Source: Maylandia zebra (lineage: Eukaryota; Chordata; Actinopteri; Cichliformes; Cichlidae). From it: a stretch of DNA of 64,000 nt. Made by a program: the position numbers and the translations under genes. The notes under the pieces were generated by a model. The model made no database searches, was not told the DNA's origin, and saw nothing but the letters and a program-made list of their open reading frames with translations. How positions within the stretch are numbered: position 1 is the stretch's first letter; each line of letters starts with the position of its first letter. The stretch is from positions 25,724,033-25,788,032 of the forward strand of contig NC_135170.1 in assembly GCF_041146795.1 (NCBI RefSeq). Direction: 5' to 3'. This document shows, piece by piece, positions 52,580 to 64,000 of the stretch.

Positions 52580-54126
52580 TTAAGAGGTTCCATTTACAAA
52601 TGTCCCACTAAACATTGGTGCACTGGAGTCACTACCATATACATTTGAAGTAGGATCAAGGTGTACTGCGAGGTGTTTTTTCAGATTGCAGTTCTTTGTA
52701 AAGCCTTTGCCACATTTGATACAAACAAAGGGTTTTTCTCCAGTGTGTGTACGCTGATGCATATCGAGTGTGCATTTCTGAATAAAGCCCTTTCCACAAA
52801 CAGGACAACGATACGGCTTCTCCCCAGTGTGCGTACGCTGATGTGTATACAGGTGTCCTTTTTGTGCGTATCGCTTTCCGCATAGTGTGCATCTGAACGG
52901 CTTCTCCCCAGTATGGCTTCTCTGGTGTATTTCAAGCTGACTAAAGCATCTGAAGCTCTTGCCACACTGCAAGCAGCCAAACCTCTTAGTGGTTGAGTTC
53001 CTCAAGTTATGAAGCTTCATATTTCTGAGCACACTTAAGCTTTGGGAGGTTATATTTTGAGCCAAGCTTTTCCCAACTTCTAGGGTTGTGTCGGCAGGTG
53101 TAAGCTGTGGGTTCCAGTGCGTTTCCCTCCTCACTGTTTCACTGAAAGATGGCAGGGAGCTTAGAGGCACAAAGCTATCAGTAAACAGTGGCTGCTGGTG
53201 GTCTGCAATGTGTTTGGGACGCTGCATCACATTTGGAGCCTTCTGGGCGTCTGTGACTGTTTCTCTTCCTGTTGAAAGTAGACGTACAAGTTAAAATTCA
53301 GATTTTCTTTTTGTAGAAATGACCTTGATGATAGAAGGTTATGACAATTTTGTACAACTATGATGAGCAGAAAAGTCAAATCCAGCATGGTTACTGAAAG
53401 TCCTCGTGAATTTCACATACAGCTGTGCAATCCGACATAATAAGCAAATTTATAGTCACTGTTTTCAGCTGTCCTGTCTTGTTGAGTGTTTCCATTGTCC
53501 ACCTCACATGGCTCCTCTTTCACCACTACCAGTTCTGGGTGCTCTTTGGGTTGGTTTGGAAGCTGATAAGACAGGGGGGGGGAAGGGCATTGATTATAAA
53601 TATCAGCCACAGAGTAATCAGCTATGATAACAAGAAATAAATGGCTGGTTATTGCAGACTTACTTCTGTTGCAGCATACTCTTCACCTTGATGCAAACTG
53701 CCAGTCTCAGAAGAAAAACTTTCCCACGGGATTTCACTAGGATGAAAAACACTGAGATTAAACACACCAAGCAAGAAGAACACAGCAAACAGCTACGTTC
53801 CATAATATACACACAAAGCAACATACCTACCTTTTAATTTCAAGTCTTGTCCTTTCAGTCTCCAGTACTCCGTTTTCTAAACCGTCCCTTCCAACTAAGC
53901 TCACTTCTGTCGCATCCTGCCTGCCCCCCTGTGCCATGTAAAGCAGCTTCTCCATCAGCTGTAGTTTCTCTGTAAGCGAGGCAATTTCGTTGCGCCCGCG
54001 AGTTATCTCGATCTTGAGCATCTTTGACTCGATTTCGACCAGTTTGCTTATTTCCATTACAGCTGTTTTGGATAACGCATCCATGATGGAGACGAGCTGC
54101 GTCTGGAAAGAGAAGACTGTCGACAT
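52580..54126 (-). CDS. C2H2 zinc-finger protein C with N-terminal coiled coil
   Basis: Minus-strand exons 53831-54126, 53664-53736, about 53460-53562 and 52580-53268. I start at the ATG at 54126 (MSTVFSFQTQLVSIMDALSK) because it lines up with the starts of genes A and B; an in-frame ATG at 54177 exists. Exon 1 is the coiled coil; exon 2 (SEIPWESFSSETGS) does not carry the GKDWCM motif; exon 3 has ELVVVKEEPCEVD; exon 4 has four regular fingers: FGCLQCGKSFRCFSQLEIHQ, FRCTLCGKRYAQKGHLYTHQ, YRCPVCGKGFIQKCTLDMHQ, FVCIKCGKGFTKNCNLKKHL, with TGEKP linkers. The exon 3 donor is uncertain: the next exon needs an A before it, since a nearby T-ending donor would create a stop. Likely nuclear; target unknown. 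Confidence 0.85.
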
Positions 54127-54520
54127 GATTTCTGTTTGTTTTGTTTTGGCTTTCCTGTCACGGTCCAGTAGTATCACGCGAACGACCTGACGCTGTCACG
54201 GGGGTCTTAATGGCCACAGCAAAAAGGTTGTTGAAATGTAATGCAGGAGAAAAGCTGCATGTGCATGCCTTCGAGGTGCGCGTGAGTGTCGCTCCAAAAC
54301 TCGAGTGGGGCTGAAGTGGGTTCACTGTTTCCATCTGTCGGCTGGGAGGAAACATCGCAATTACAAACAAAACTTTAAAATTAGCGCTAATGTTGACAAA
54401 GAGTCCTGTTTTGACATCAGGGATGATTGTTGATTTGTAAAAGTTACCACAGCTTCCGGGGCGATTTGCTCATTGCAACCTACGTTTACTTTTTAACGCC
54501 TTTGACGTCGTGGTTGTTGT
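54127..54520. promoter_or_regulatory. Divergent promoter region between zinc-finger gene C and pgls
   Basis: The start codon of gene C (minus) and the upstream transcript region of pgls (plus) face away from each other. TTTGACGTCGTGG near 54501-54513 includes a CRE-like TGACGTCG. No TATA box is clear. Confidence 0.45.
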
Positions 54521-55022
54521 TCAGGACTACGCTAACCAGAATGCAGCACGTTATCAATCGGAATGTGATTGGTGGGTGAAAACTCGCTTCAGGAAGCAGT
54601 GTGGTGAATTACATTTGCCCATTTGCCAACTGAAAATCCTCACGATAATCTGCCTCAGAGATTCCAACTACAAGGTAAATGAATGTCACTATGAGGGAAC
54701 TTGTAGAGGTAAAGGTTGCCCTGCGAGGCTGGTTGGTTTAAGATGCGATGCTTTGTTGCTCTTGCGTTAATGGCTTTCTTTTTCTTTTCTTTTTTTGAGT
54801 GGTCTAATCACAAGACAAGCCAATTAAGTTTGCTCAAAGTAGTGCAAAAATAACAGCTTCACAACAGTGTAAAATTAAAAATAAATTAAATTAAACGACT
54901 GAGTAAATCACATTTACAGAGATAGCATGATGGCTTGCAAAACTGTTTGGTAACTGACTTCCTTATATGTTGTTCACTTTTCTTCTTTCTTACTTTGTCA
55001 GTCCTTCTCACAGAGTGTAGTC

Positions 55023-57385
55023 ATGGCTGGAAGGAGAGTCCTGGTCTTCCCCTCATCAGCAGAGCTCGGTCCAGTCCTGGCCCAGCTGGTGACTTCACGG
55101 GCTGAGAAGGCCATCGGCTCTCATGGCAGGTTCACTCTGGGACTCTCTGGAGGAAGCCTTGTGTCCATGCTTAGCAAAGAGCTGCTTGCCCTGTCAGAGC
55201 TGGACTGCAGCAAGTGGTTGGTCGGTTTCTGCGACGAGCGCCTGGTTTCCTTTGACGATCCAGAGAGCACCTACGGGCTGTACAAGGTTTCTTTGAATTG
55301 GTGTTTGTGTTAACATAAATGTATGTTGCTCTGTTACAGTTGGATGAACTGCAGACCTTTTCATCTTGTTGCAGAGTCAGTTATTTTCCAAGATCAACAT
55401 CCCCGAAAGTGGGATCTTGACGATCGACTGTTCTCTGCCAGTGAACGAGTGCGCTGAGGATTACACGCGTAAACTGAAAGAGGTACACAGCAATCACAGG
55501 CTTTTAGATTTTAGTGTCTGCAGAATGTTTACATCATTATTTTCGCTGTTAAAACACACAGGTCTTCCCAGATGATGACTTCCCTGTGTTTGACCTATTG
55601 CTGTTGGGAATGGGGCCTGATGGACACACCTGTTCTCTTTTCCCAGACCACCCTCTTCTGGAGGTGAGGGCTCTTATTCTAATGAACAATTGTCTTCTAC
55701 AATAGATCTATGTTGAATTATTATGAAAAAGAATGAGTGCAGATACAAAATTACAGCTTTTTTAAGAAAGGAATCATTTATAGTTAATTCAAAACATGTG
55801 TTTTATTTTGTAACACAATATGTCATCGTGATCCTAAAAACAATGTTTCGTGCTCTTAAAATGCATTTTGGGCATTCTTCTAAATATTATCTCTCCGTTA
55901 TTTTGTATAAAAGGCATATCAAGCACATTTGACTGAACTCTGGCACAGCATTTGTGGAAGAATGCCTGAGTTTGCTTTTGGATGTGGTTTCCTAATTAGC
56001 TACTCTAAGAAAACAATGTCTTCTCCCTGCAGTTTTCCAGTCACTCTCTCGACAATGCATGGATAATCACTGGGTTTTATGACAGCACAGTTTGGATTTT
56101 ATGGTCTTCATAGTTATCCTTGTTAGAAGTCTGAAAAAGATCTGTCTCATGTTACATTATCCAGTTTCCCAGACATGTATTAAGCTTCGTGTTCAGCTCC
56201 AGTGGAGAAAAAAAAAGCTTTTTAGCTTAATCCATGTCTGAGAAACTGAGCCTTCATATTTGCTAGTTTAAAATTATACGCTTTTGGTTCTCATATTGTC
56301 ACTTTTGGTGCAATGATTAGTTATTGCCTTTGGGTGCACCCCATATTCAGGAAACCAAGAAGATTGTGGCTCCTATCAGCGACTCTCCCAAACCACCGCC
56401 ACAGCGTGTAACTATGACTTTCCCAGCGGTGAACTCTGCACGTTGTGTGGCTTTTATATCAACAGGAGGAAGCAAAGCACCCGTTTTGAAGGTAACACTT
56501 AGGGGCGTCTGCTGAACATACACATCTCAAATTCTGAATCTTAACACCCTACTATTTCCATAACGCAATAAATAAACTTTGACAGTGATGAGACAAAAAT
56601 GAGACGCACCAAGAAACAAGGGTAATTTGGTTAGGCCATGTGACTCAATATTTATAGTTGAAAGGAGGACTGGGGCCAGAAGAAACACTGATGGGACTAA
56701 ATAAGCCAGAGATGTGACTTTGAGCAGAAATCATTGCATTTATTCATTTATTATATTTTTATACAGTAATCTAAAACTAGATGTGAAAACTAGATTTTTC
56801 AAAACATCTGAAACAACTTTTGCAAACTTTAAAACTAACAAATTAAATAAAAATATAGAGGCAAGTTTTTAGTATTTGTTTAGTAAAAATGTAATTACAA
56901 CTTGTTGACGAGGCTCTGATTATCATGTTTATTGAGACTCTGGATGTTTTCAAACAGTTGTGTGTTTTTGTTGACAAACACCCAACAATATACAATCCAT
57001 AAAATAATAATTTAAAAAGTTAACTTTAAACTAATAAAAACTAAACTAAAATATTTTCAAAGAATAAAAAATGAACAGAAATAGAAAAAATCTGAAAATT
57101 AACTGAAACTTAATTTAAAAACAAAGTCAAAATGGAAAAAAAAACTAATTAGAAAACGCTAAACTGTAATAACCTCATGCTTTATAGTTTTGTGTTTGTG
57201 CTATTGTAGCACATTAATTTCTCTCTTTTTATTTGCAGGAAGTGTTGGAGGATGGAGAAGCTTCACCGTTTCCAGCAGCACGAGTTGTCCCAACTAAGGG
57301 CGAGCTGTTCTGGCTTGTTGATGAACCAGCAGCTGCCTCTTTAACTATCCAGGTAGAGAGGCCAGGCTCAGGAGCCAAGCTGTAG
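55023..57385 (+). CDS. pgls: 6-phosphogluconolactonase
   Basis: Cytosolic enzyme of the oxidative pentose phosphate pathway; hydrolyses 6-phosphogluconolactone to 6-phosphogluconate between the two NADPH-forming steps. Five coding exons: 55023-55286, 55375-55482, 55562-55663, 56351-56491, 57239-57385, giving 253 residues (human 258). Landmarks: [14 protein letters not shown] near residue 40; [40 protein letters not shown] with the catalytic His; [34 protein letters not shown]. The start ATG follows an acceptor (CTTTGTCAG at 55003), so an untranslated first exon lies upstream, probably within 54480-54674. Human order SLC27A1-PGLS-COLGALT1 is kept. No oddity in the coding sequence. Confidence 0.96.
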
Positions 57386-57481
57386 ATCTGCCTGACTAAT
57401 ACATGCAAGGAGCTCAATGAAGAGTCTGGAAAATAGTGCAGTTCATTCCTCAATCAGTGAAATGTTTGTTTGCGTGCGCAC

Positions 57482-57483
<2 letters not shown>

Positions 57484-57537
<54 letters not shown>
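57484..57537. repeat. (GT)n microsatellite
   Basis: About 27 GT units followed by a G-rich run, in the pgls 3' flank. Confidence 0.96.
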
Positions 57538-57540
<3 letters not shown>

Positions 57541-58085
57541 GGGGGGAGGGGGGGTGACGACTGTGGGGTAGTGTCAAGGTACCTTTATTAAACTTTAAGC
57601 TCTGCTTCGTGTTTTTTTTTTTTTTGCTCATGATTCATGTGTGTAACAGTGCATGTTCAGACACTAGAAACTCCATTCAGTTGTTCAGCAGTATATTCAA
57701 CTGTGGTGTGTGGTGAACATTGCAACATTGCAATGGGTATACAGAATATAATTTTGATTAAAAGACACACAGGTTAACTTGTGTATTTAAAAATATCTTT
57801 TTCTTCTTTTCCTTTTTTAAAGAAAAATCCATTCATTCGAATTGGGCATTTGCCCTCGGTGTTTCCTGTGCTGCAGGGCCTGTATTAGTCCACCCCCTTT
57901 ATCATCCAAACAGATCCCACCCCTTTAGAGATTAACCTCGCACTGCTTTTACATCAGGGACTGTAGCACAGACTTTCCCTATCTGTGATGACGGCAGAAA
58001 GTCAAGAGATATTTCTCTATAGCCCCCGACGAGCCACAGTCCACTTATAAATTATCATTATTCTATTCCATAATTTGCTATCGCG

Positions 58086-61000
58086 ATGCCCAGGCTCGCT
58101 GGCCTCAACGACGCCCTGCTCCTCCTGCTCCTGTCCTGCTGCAGTCCTGTCCGGGGATATTTTGCGGAGGAGCGCTGGAACCCCGAATCTTCACTCCTCG
58201 CACCCCGGGTTCTTCTTGCCCTCATTTGCAGAAACTCCGAGCACTCATTGCCGTATTTCCTGGGTACTATTGAGCGCCTCAACTACCCGAAGGACCGTAT
58301 GGCACTGTGGTAAGTTGTTACTGGGTAATGTTAGATGTTGCAGACTGTTAGGCAGCAAAAAGTGAAAGTAATTCTTGTTTTTGCCACAGGTTTCTTACAG
58401 AAAAATAAGTACCGAAGGATACTTTTCTGATTGATTAGATCGATTAGCAGGAAAGGGAAAGAAAAGGGGTGGACCCGCAGAGATTGTCGGGGGTAACAAA
58501 ATGGCTTTGGAAATAAGCGAAGTGTTGCGCAGAGATCATTCCGTCTTTGAAAAAACAGCAAAAGAAAATGTGAAAAACTCAAGCATAATACAAGAACGAA
58601 CAAATGCATGAGTACAAACCAAGGATATAAAAAGAAATAGGCAATATTTTGCAGTCAGGGTAGGGGACAAAAGTGAGCACATCTGCTCATCAGGACAGTT
58701 GTGCGTCGTATTGATCTGTATACGTGGATGGGAGTGAACGACCGCATTGACCACGAGGGGAGCTGTGTGTTGTGTGTGATCTAAGATACAAGCTCTGACA
58801 CAGTGCTCCACAAGCATACCGATGCCTGATACATTAACAATAAACGCAAAACAAGTGTCTGCCATGTGCAACTGAGTTTGGATTAGCACCATGAAAATTA
58901 CCTGACCCATGTAGTCTGTTAGTAAGAGGCACCTTCCGTCGCGAAATGTTACATCTCAGGAGAAAGAAGGCAAGTGAGGTCAAACCAGGACATTATAGCT
59001 ATCAAATCCCATCACCTCAGGGTTCAAAGTTTCACGTTTTTCTTTTAATTTATAACATATCTTCATCTTTAAGCTTATTCCAGTCTTCATGTACCAAAGC
59101 CTACATCTTCTCCACTTCCTGACTGGAAGTTAAACAGAGATATGCATCTGGCAAGACAAGTCCCTGTTTGTGAAGTGTTTTTCTGACATTATTATGTGTT
59201 AAATAAATCACCTAATAACGACATTCTAGACAATTTATTGATTACATTACAATGAAGTGCTAAGTAAGAAAAGACGTTATGGTGCAGTTTGATTATTAAG
59301 CTTCTCCTAGGTAAAGGCCAACCTTAGATAATGACTCTCCGTGATAAATGATTATGGAGGCTTAAACTCAGTTCTCTCTTGATGGTTCATTAAACATGTT
59401 TATGTAGACCACATTTTAGACCTAACATCTTTGCACCCTCTCCAGAAAGTATGACTTCCCAAGCTCCTTAGTCATCTGTCAGTCAAGTAAGTGAAGGAAA
59501 GCTATTTTCACCCTATACTTAATCAACATGCTTGAACAGCCCACCTGCACTTGTATCCTCAAGCAGTTTGAATGACTACCTGGTGGGCTCGGACAGGCGT
59601 GGTCTTCATTCGCTATCTTGATGAGCAAGTTTCACCTTGTGCAGGAGTAAGAGTGTCTTAAATTCCTTTTTTTGTTTGGTAGTTTGTAAAGTCTTGTGTA
59701 AATATGTTGGCGGTAAGGACAGTGTTGTTTGACACACATTAAATTACATCTGGAAAAACCAAACAACTGTGTGATCTTATAAACACTATACACTGCACAC
59801 ATTTTGCAGCTGTAATTGAAATCTTTGGCGTCTTATGCCAGCATTCCTACACCGCTACAGAAATAATAGCTGATGTGGAAGTGGCACACCGCTCCTAAAT
59901 GTATGTTTACAATGAAAAAGTGACATAGGTCTAAACAGTGTTCTTTAATAAGCACTTATTTTATCTGAGCACAAAAGGGAAATGGGAAAGACCGACAGCT
60001 GGAGTGACTGAAAAGTGTTTTAGCAAGGAGCTGCAGTGTTTACACAGATCCATGGGGAATTTCCATGGAAATCTGTTCTAGTGTAAACCCAGGGCCAGAA
60101 TACAAGCACAGCTGGCTGTAGAGCAGGTGTCTGGGGACAGCAAATCATGTTGGCCTACATGGCCAAGAAATGAATCCTGCGGGTATTGGGTTATTCTGGA
60201 GTATCATTTCTAGGCTTTTCATCCTCGTGTAGAATTAGATCAAACATGCAGGCAGTCTAACTTGGGTTCATTTGCCTCACGCATAGCCTAAGTCACTTTA
60301 AACAATTTCCTTCTCTGTCTGTTGCAAACAGAGGTTTCACTTCTGTAAAGTAGTTTCCGTACTGTTATCGTTTTTTCACATTTCCTTTATACATAACTTG
60401 TCGATGCTGACCTAAAGTTTTTTGTTTTGTTTTTTTATGGGGGATGTTTTTATTGCTGTGTGTTTTTCTGAAGCTGGTGTCCTTTACACTTGTGTCACTT
60501 CCCGCAGCTTGTACATAATGCATTTACAAAAAGTGAACACAGGGCTATTGTTATTTGAACCTTGGGTTTGTCTTTCACTCATGCCTCAACTAGAACTCAG
60601 TTTGGCACCGCTGCCTACAGTCAACCACTGTTACAAATTTCTTCTCGTTGTTACAGTTTTCCTCCTTTTACCTAGGTTCTTGATGAATGCACTTAATTCT
60701 GATAATTTACATTTTTTTCTGCATTGACAGGGTAGCAACTGATCATAATGAGGACAACACCACAGCCATTCTGCATGACTGGCTTGTAAAAGTACAGAAG
60801 CTCTACCATTATGTAGAGTGGAGGCCAAAAGAGGAGCCCAGGTTTGTTATTTTAAAGATGGAATTGTATAATGCTCAAATAGCTCACAGGAAATTGAGTC
60901 AGACATCACATGAAATGAGTTTAATTAATACTGAAATATTTTGTGTAGAAATTATGAAGATGAGGAAGGTCCAAAAGACTGGACAGATCCTCGTTATGAG

Positions 61001-64000
61001 CATGTTATGAAGCTTCGGCAAGCAGCGCTGGAGTCTGCTCGTGAGATGTGGGCAGACTATTTTATGGTAGGTAAATAAAACTACTCTTTACAGTTACAAA
61101 AGGAAGCAGAATTACACTCAAAATGTTGATTATAAACACTGGGCCTCACTATTTTTAACATTCAGTAATAAAAGCCAAAGAAAAAGTACAGAATTGGGAC
61201 CAAAATGCCACCACAACTAATTTAAGAGGGAGACAGACTGTTAAAACTTTTCCCAGTTATGTTCTGTTTCTTATGGTTAAAGTTCATCTTTCAGTCTAGT
61301 TCATCTGGACACTTAAATCTTAAATGCACATTTCTATTTGTATTCACCAGCCTGGCCCACATTGTCTTGTTTCAGCAGGGTATAATTTTGAAGTGAAGTC
61401 TATCCAAAATTGCAATAATTTCGTGCTTTTAATCTTACATCTAAACTTTCTCTCTAAAAAACAGAATTGTAGTATATATACTGCTGGTCAGAGATCACTC
61501 AGTTTTAGTTACCCCATTTATCCTTTGGGAGCTGTTCAGCGTTTCTTCTCAAGAGTTTTGTGTACAGTGTGTTATTCATACACTAGCTGTTTTTCTTATG
61601 CTCCTTGTGCAGCTGGCAGATTGTGACAACCTCCTCACCAATTCAAATGTGCTCCGGGGGCTGATGAAACAGAACAAGACTATCATCGCGCCGATGCTTG
61701 ACTCTCGTGCAGCCTACTCAAATTTTTGGTGTGGAATGACTTCCCAGGTACTGTCATGATCACTGAGAAAACCCCTTTGTGTATGTCAGAAAGTTTCAAT
61801 AATCTCTGTAATAAACAGCCTAACAACTCTCATCCTCCAGGGTTATTATAAGAGGACACCTGCCTACATACCTCTTAGGAAGCAGATACGAAAGGGCTGT
61901 TTTGCCGTTCCTATGGTACACTCCACGTTCCTAATAGACCTCAGGAAAGAGGCCTCCAGGCAGCTAGCCTTTCACCCACCACACCCAGAATACAGCTGGG
62001 CATTTGATGACATTATTGTGTTTGCTTACTCTGCTAAGATGGCAGGTAATTTGATATTATCCAACTTAAAGTCTACTTATTTTTATCATAAATAATGTAG
62101 CTTCAGATTAAGTTTTCCTATTCTGTGTTCGCTACAGAGGTTCAAATGTTTGTATGTAACAAGGAGACCTATGGATACTTCCCTGTGCCACTACGTTCCC
62201 ACAATACTTTGCAAGATGAAGTGGACAGTTTCTTACACACTGTGTTAGAAGTTAATGGTGAGTGGCTGAGAGCTTTACTTTTGCAACCCCCTCACTCTTA
62301 ACCACTGGCTTATTTAAGTCTTAATTCTACTCTCTTCTGCTTCATCTAATGGTAACTTTCAGCATGAGTTTCTAAATATCATTTATACCATTTCTGCATC
62401 CATCTTCCCTCTGACTGTGTAGTGCGAAATGCCCCAGTGATGCCATCCAAATACATAAGTGTTCCTAGAAAACAACCTGACAAAATGGGCTTTGATGAGG
62501 TAAGAAGTGATGTGAAGATGGAATCTGCAAAAATGGCCGACTTTCTGTTTCTGCGCTGAAATTCTCTGCCTGCTGTTGAAATCTATAATTACACTGATTG
62601 GTTCCACTGTTTACCTTTGTGTAGGTGTTCATGATAAACTTGCAGAGGCGGACTGACCGCAGAGAACGTATGCTGAGGGCACTGCATGAGCAGGAGATTG
62701 CTTGTAAAGTTGTTAATGCCGTGGATGGAAAGTAAGTGATGCTTTCCACTTATATACTAATTAGTAACTACCACTGACTGGCCCATCTTTATTGTCATTT
62801 TGTCACATTTCTACTTCTCTCTATTTCAGAGCAATGAATGTCAGTGAAATTCATGCTTTGGGTATCCATATGCTTCCTGGATACAGTGACCCTTATCATG
62901 GTCGTCCACTAACAAAGGGAGAGCTGGGATGCTTTCTTTCCCACTATAACATCTGGAAAGAGGTAAACCCCTGAAGCCAAGAATTTGAATATTTCCAAAC
63001 CAGACGGATGTGTGACTTAAAGATTTCTCTGGCCTTAGATTGTGGAACGAAGTCTCCACACATCTTTAGTGATCGAAGATGACCTGCGCTTTGAGGTGTT
63101 CTTCAAACGTCGCTTGATGAACTTAATGAGTGAGGTGGACCGTGAAGGTCTGGATTGGGATCTCATGTATGTTTTTACTTCCTTCATAATATTTTTTGTC
63201 ATTCCCACAGAGTTTACAAATTCTTATCAACTTGTCTTTCTGTGTTTTGTTGTTTTTTTTCTTCTTTTAGTTATATTGGTCGAAAGAGAATGCAAGTGGC
63301 TCACCCGGAGAAAGCAGTGCCAAATATACACAACTTGGTGGAGGCAGACTATTCATATTGGACACTAGGATATATGATATCATTACAGGGTGCCCAGAAG
63401 CTTTTAAAAGCAGAACCATTAAAGAGGATTTTGCCAGTGGATGAGTTTCTTCCTCTCATGTACAATAAACACCCTGTGTAAGTGTTAACACCAGCAAACA
63501 CAAGACCACACACACACATAATATATCATGCATTTCAAAGGTTTATAGGTAGTCTTAAGAGTGCAAAAGTTCAACATTTCAGATTTATCTTAAAATGTAT
63601 TCAGTTTGTATTTCCTCAACGGTCAAAAGTCTCTCAACTTATTCCATTATCAGTGCTGGCTCCTAGATTTGAACCCTGACACAGTTATATTTTGTACATC
63701 TGGGCACAATCTGAATTCAATTTATGACACAGAGACTTGAGTCACCCATTAGAGATATTTTAAGGAACAGTCATAGAAGTAAAATACACCAGATCTCATC
63801 TGATGAGAACTAAAACTGAATCTGTGTTAAGACATAAAAAAATACTAAGAAAACTAACACTAAACACTAGAAACAACATTTCTAAAGAGTTTTTCAGTGC
63901 ACTGTGTTTCTATTCAGGAGTCTTATCTTTCTTTCTTGACCTTTCCTACTCTCCAGATCTGATTATATGGAACAGTTTGAAACCAGGGACCTGCTGGCAT
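58086..64000 (+). CDS. colgalt1: Procollagen galactosyltransferase 1 (GLT25D1), 3' end beyond window
   Basis: ER-lumen enzyme that transfers galactose from UDP-galactose to hydroxylysine in collagens. Exons seen: 58086-58309, 60731-60841, 60949-61066, 61613-61747, 61841-62045, 62138-62257, 62423-62499, 62625-62731, 62830-62962, 63039-63166, 63271-63477, 63957 to the window end. The N-terminus ([18 protein letters not shown]) is a signal peptide. First glycosyltransferase domain: [23 protein letters not shown] in [44 protein letters not shown]. Second domain: [96 protein letters not shown]. Agreement with human COLGALT1 is close. The last exon and stop lie outside the window, so only the C-terminus is missing. 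It follows pgls as in human. Confidence 0.95.
58310..60730 (+). other. Large first intron of colgalt1; no gene seen
   Basis: A 2.4-kb intron with no recognisable exon on either strand and no obvious mobile element. Opposite-strand open frames here are short and lack domains. Confidence 0.5.

Noticed and set aside
57443-57631. Minus-strand frame rich in His-Thr repeats
   Set aside because: It is a translation of the GT microsatellite.
58536-58910. 124-residue minus-strand frame in colgalt1 intron 1
   Set aside because: It has no recognisable domain, lies within an intron and has no supporting splice context.

Overview
The window looks like nuclear DNA of a ray-finned fish, most likely a percomorph and possibly cichlid-like. 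Reasons: compact GT-AG multi-exon vertebrate genes, AT-rich introns, several repeat types I recognise from percomorph genomes, and C2H2 zinc-finger genes with a teleost-style N-terminal coiled coil. No prokaryotic features were seen. The gene set matches two parts of human 19p13: ADGRE5 with PTGER1 (19p13.12), and SLC27A1-PGLS-COLGALT1 (19p13.11). The species call is an inference.

Layout. 1-27.4 kb is a tandem adhesion-GPCR cluster (adgre5/CD97-like). Copy 1 (1266-8388) is complete: EGF modules, GAIN/GPS, seven-helix domain. Copy 2 (15421-24541) has an intact GAIN-7TM half, but its start codon and first EGF are damaged and its GPS lacks the cleavage Ser/Thr. Copy 3 (25608-27430) is a broken N-terminal remnant. 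The gaps hold a 2.4-kb GC-rich retroposon with target-site duplications, a LINE endonuclease fragment, LTR-type fossils and a 59-bp palindrome. 29.8-30.9 kb is a two-exon prostaglandin E receptor (ptger1-like). 31.9-37.2 kb is slc27a1, a fatty acid transport protein/acyl-CoA synthetase, 12 coding exons.

38-54 kb lies between slc27a1 and pgls, which are close neighbours in human. It holds a class IV TRIM E3 ligase gene (minus), a single-exon full-length vac14 (minus; probably a retrogene), and three C2H2 zinc-finger genes. The zinc-finger genes share one exon plan: coiled-coil exon, a GKDWCM-LW exon (first two genes), a (I/V)KEE exon, then the finger exon. 55.0-57.4 kb is pgls (pentose phosphate pathway). 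58.1 kb to the end is colgalt1 (collagen hydroxylysine galactosyltransferase), whose last exon runs off the window.

The genes are not one pathway: immune-type receptors, lipid uptake, PIKfyve-complex scaffolding, transcription factors, NADPH metabolism and collagen glycosylation sit together through inherited synteny and later insertion. The most unusual items are the intronless vac14 head-to-head with a zinc-finger gene, the diverging adgre5 duplicates, the zinc-finger exon module, and the double-tailed GC-rich retroposon.
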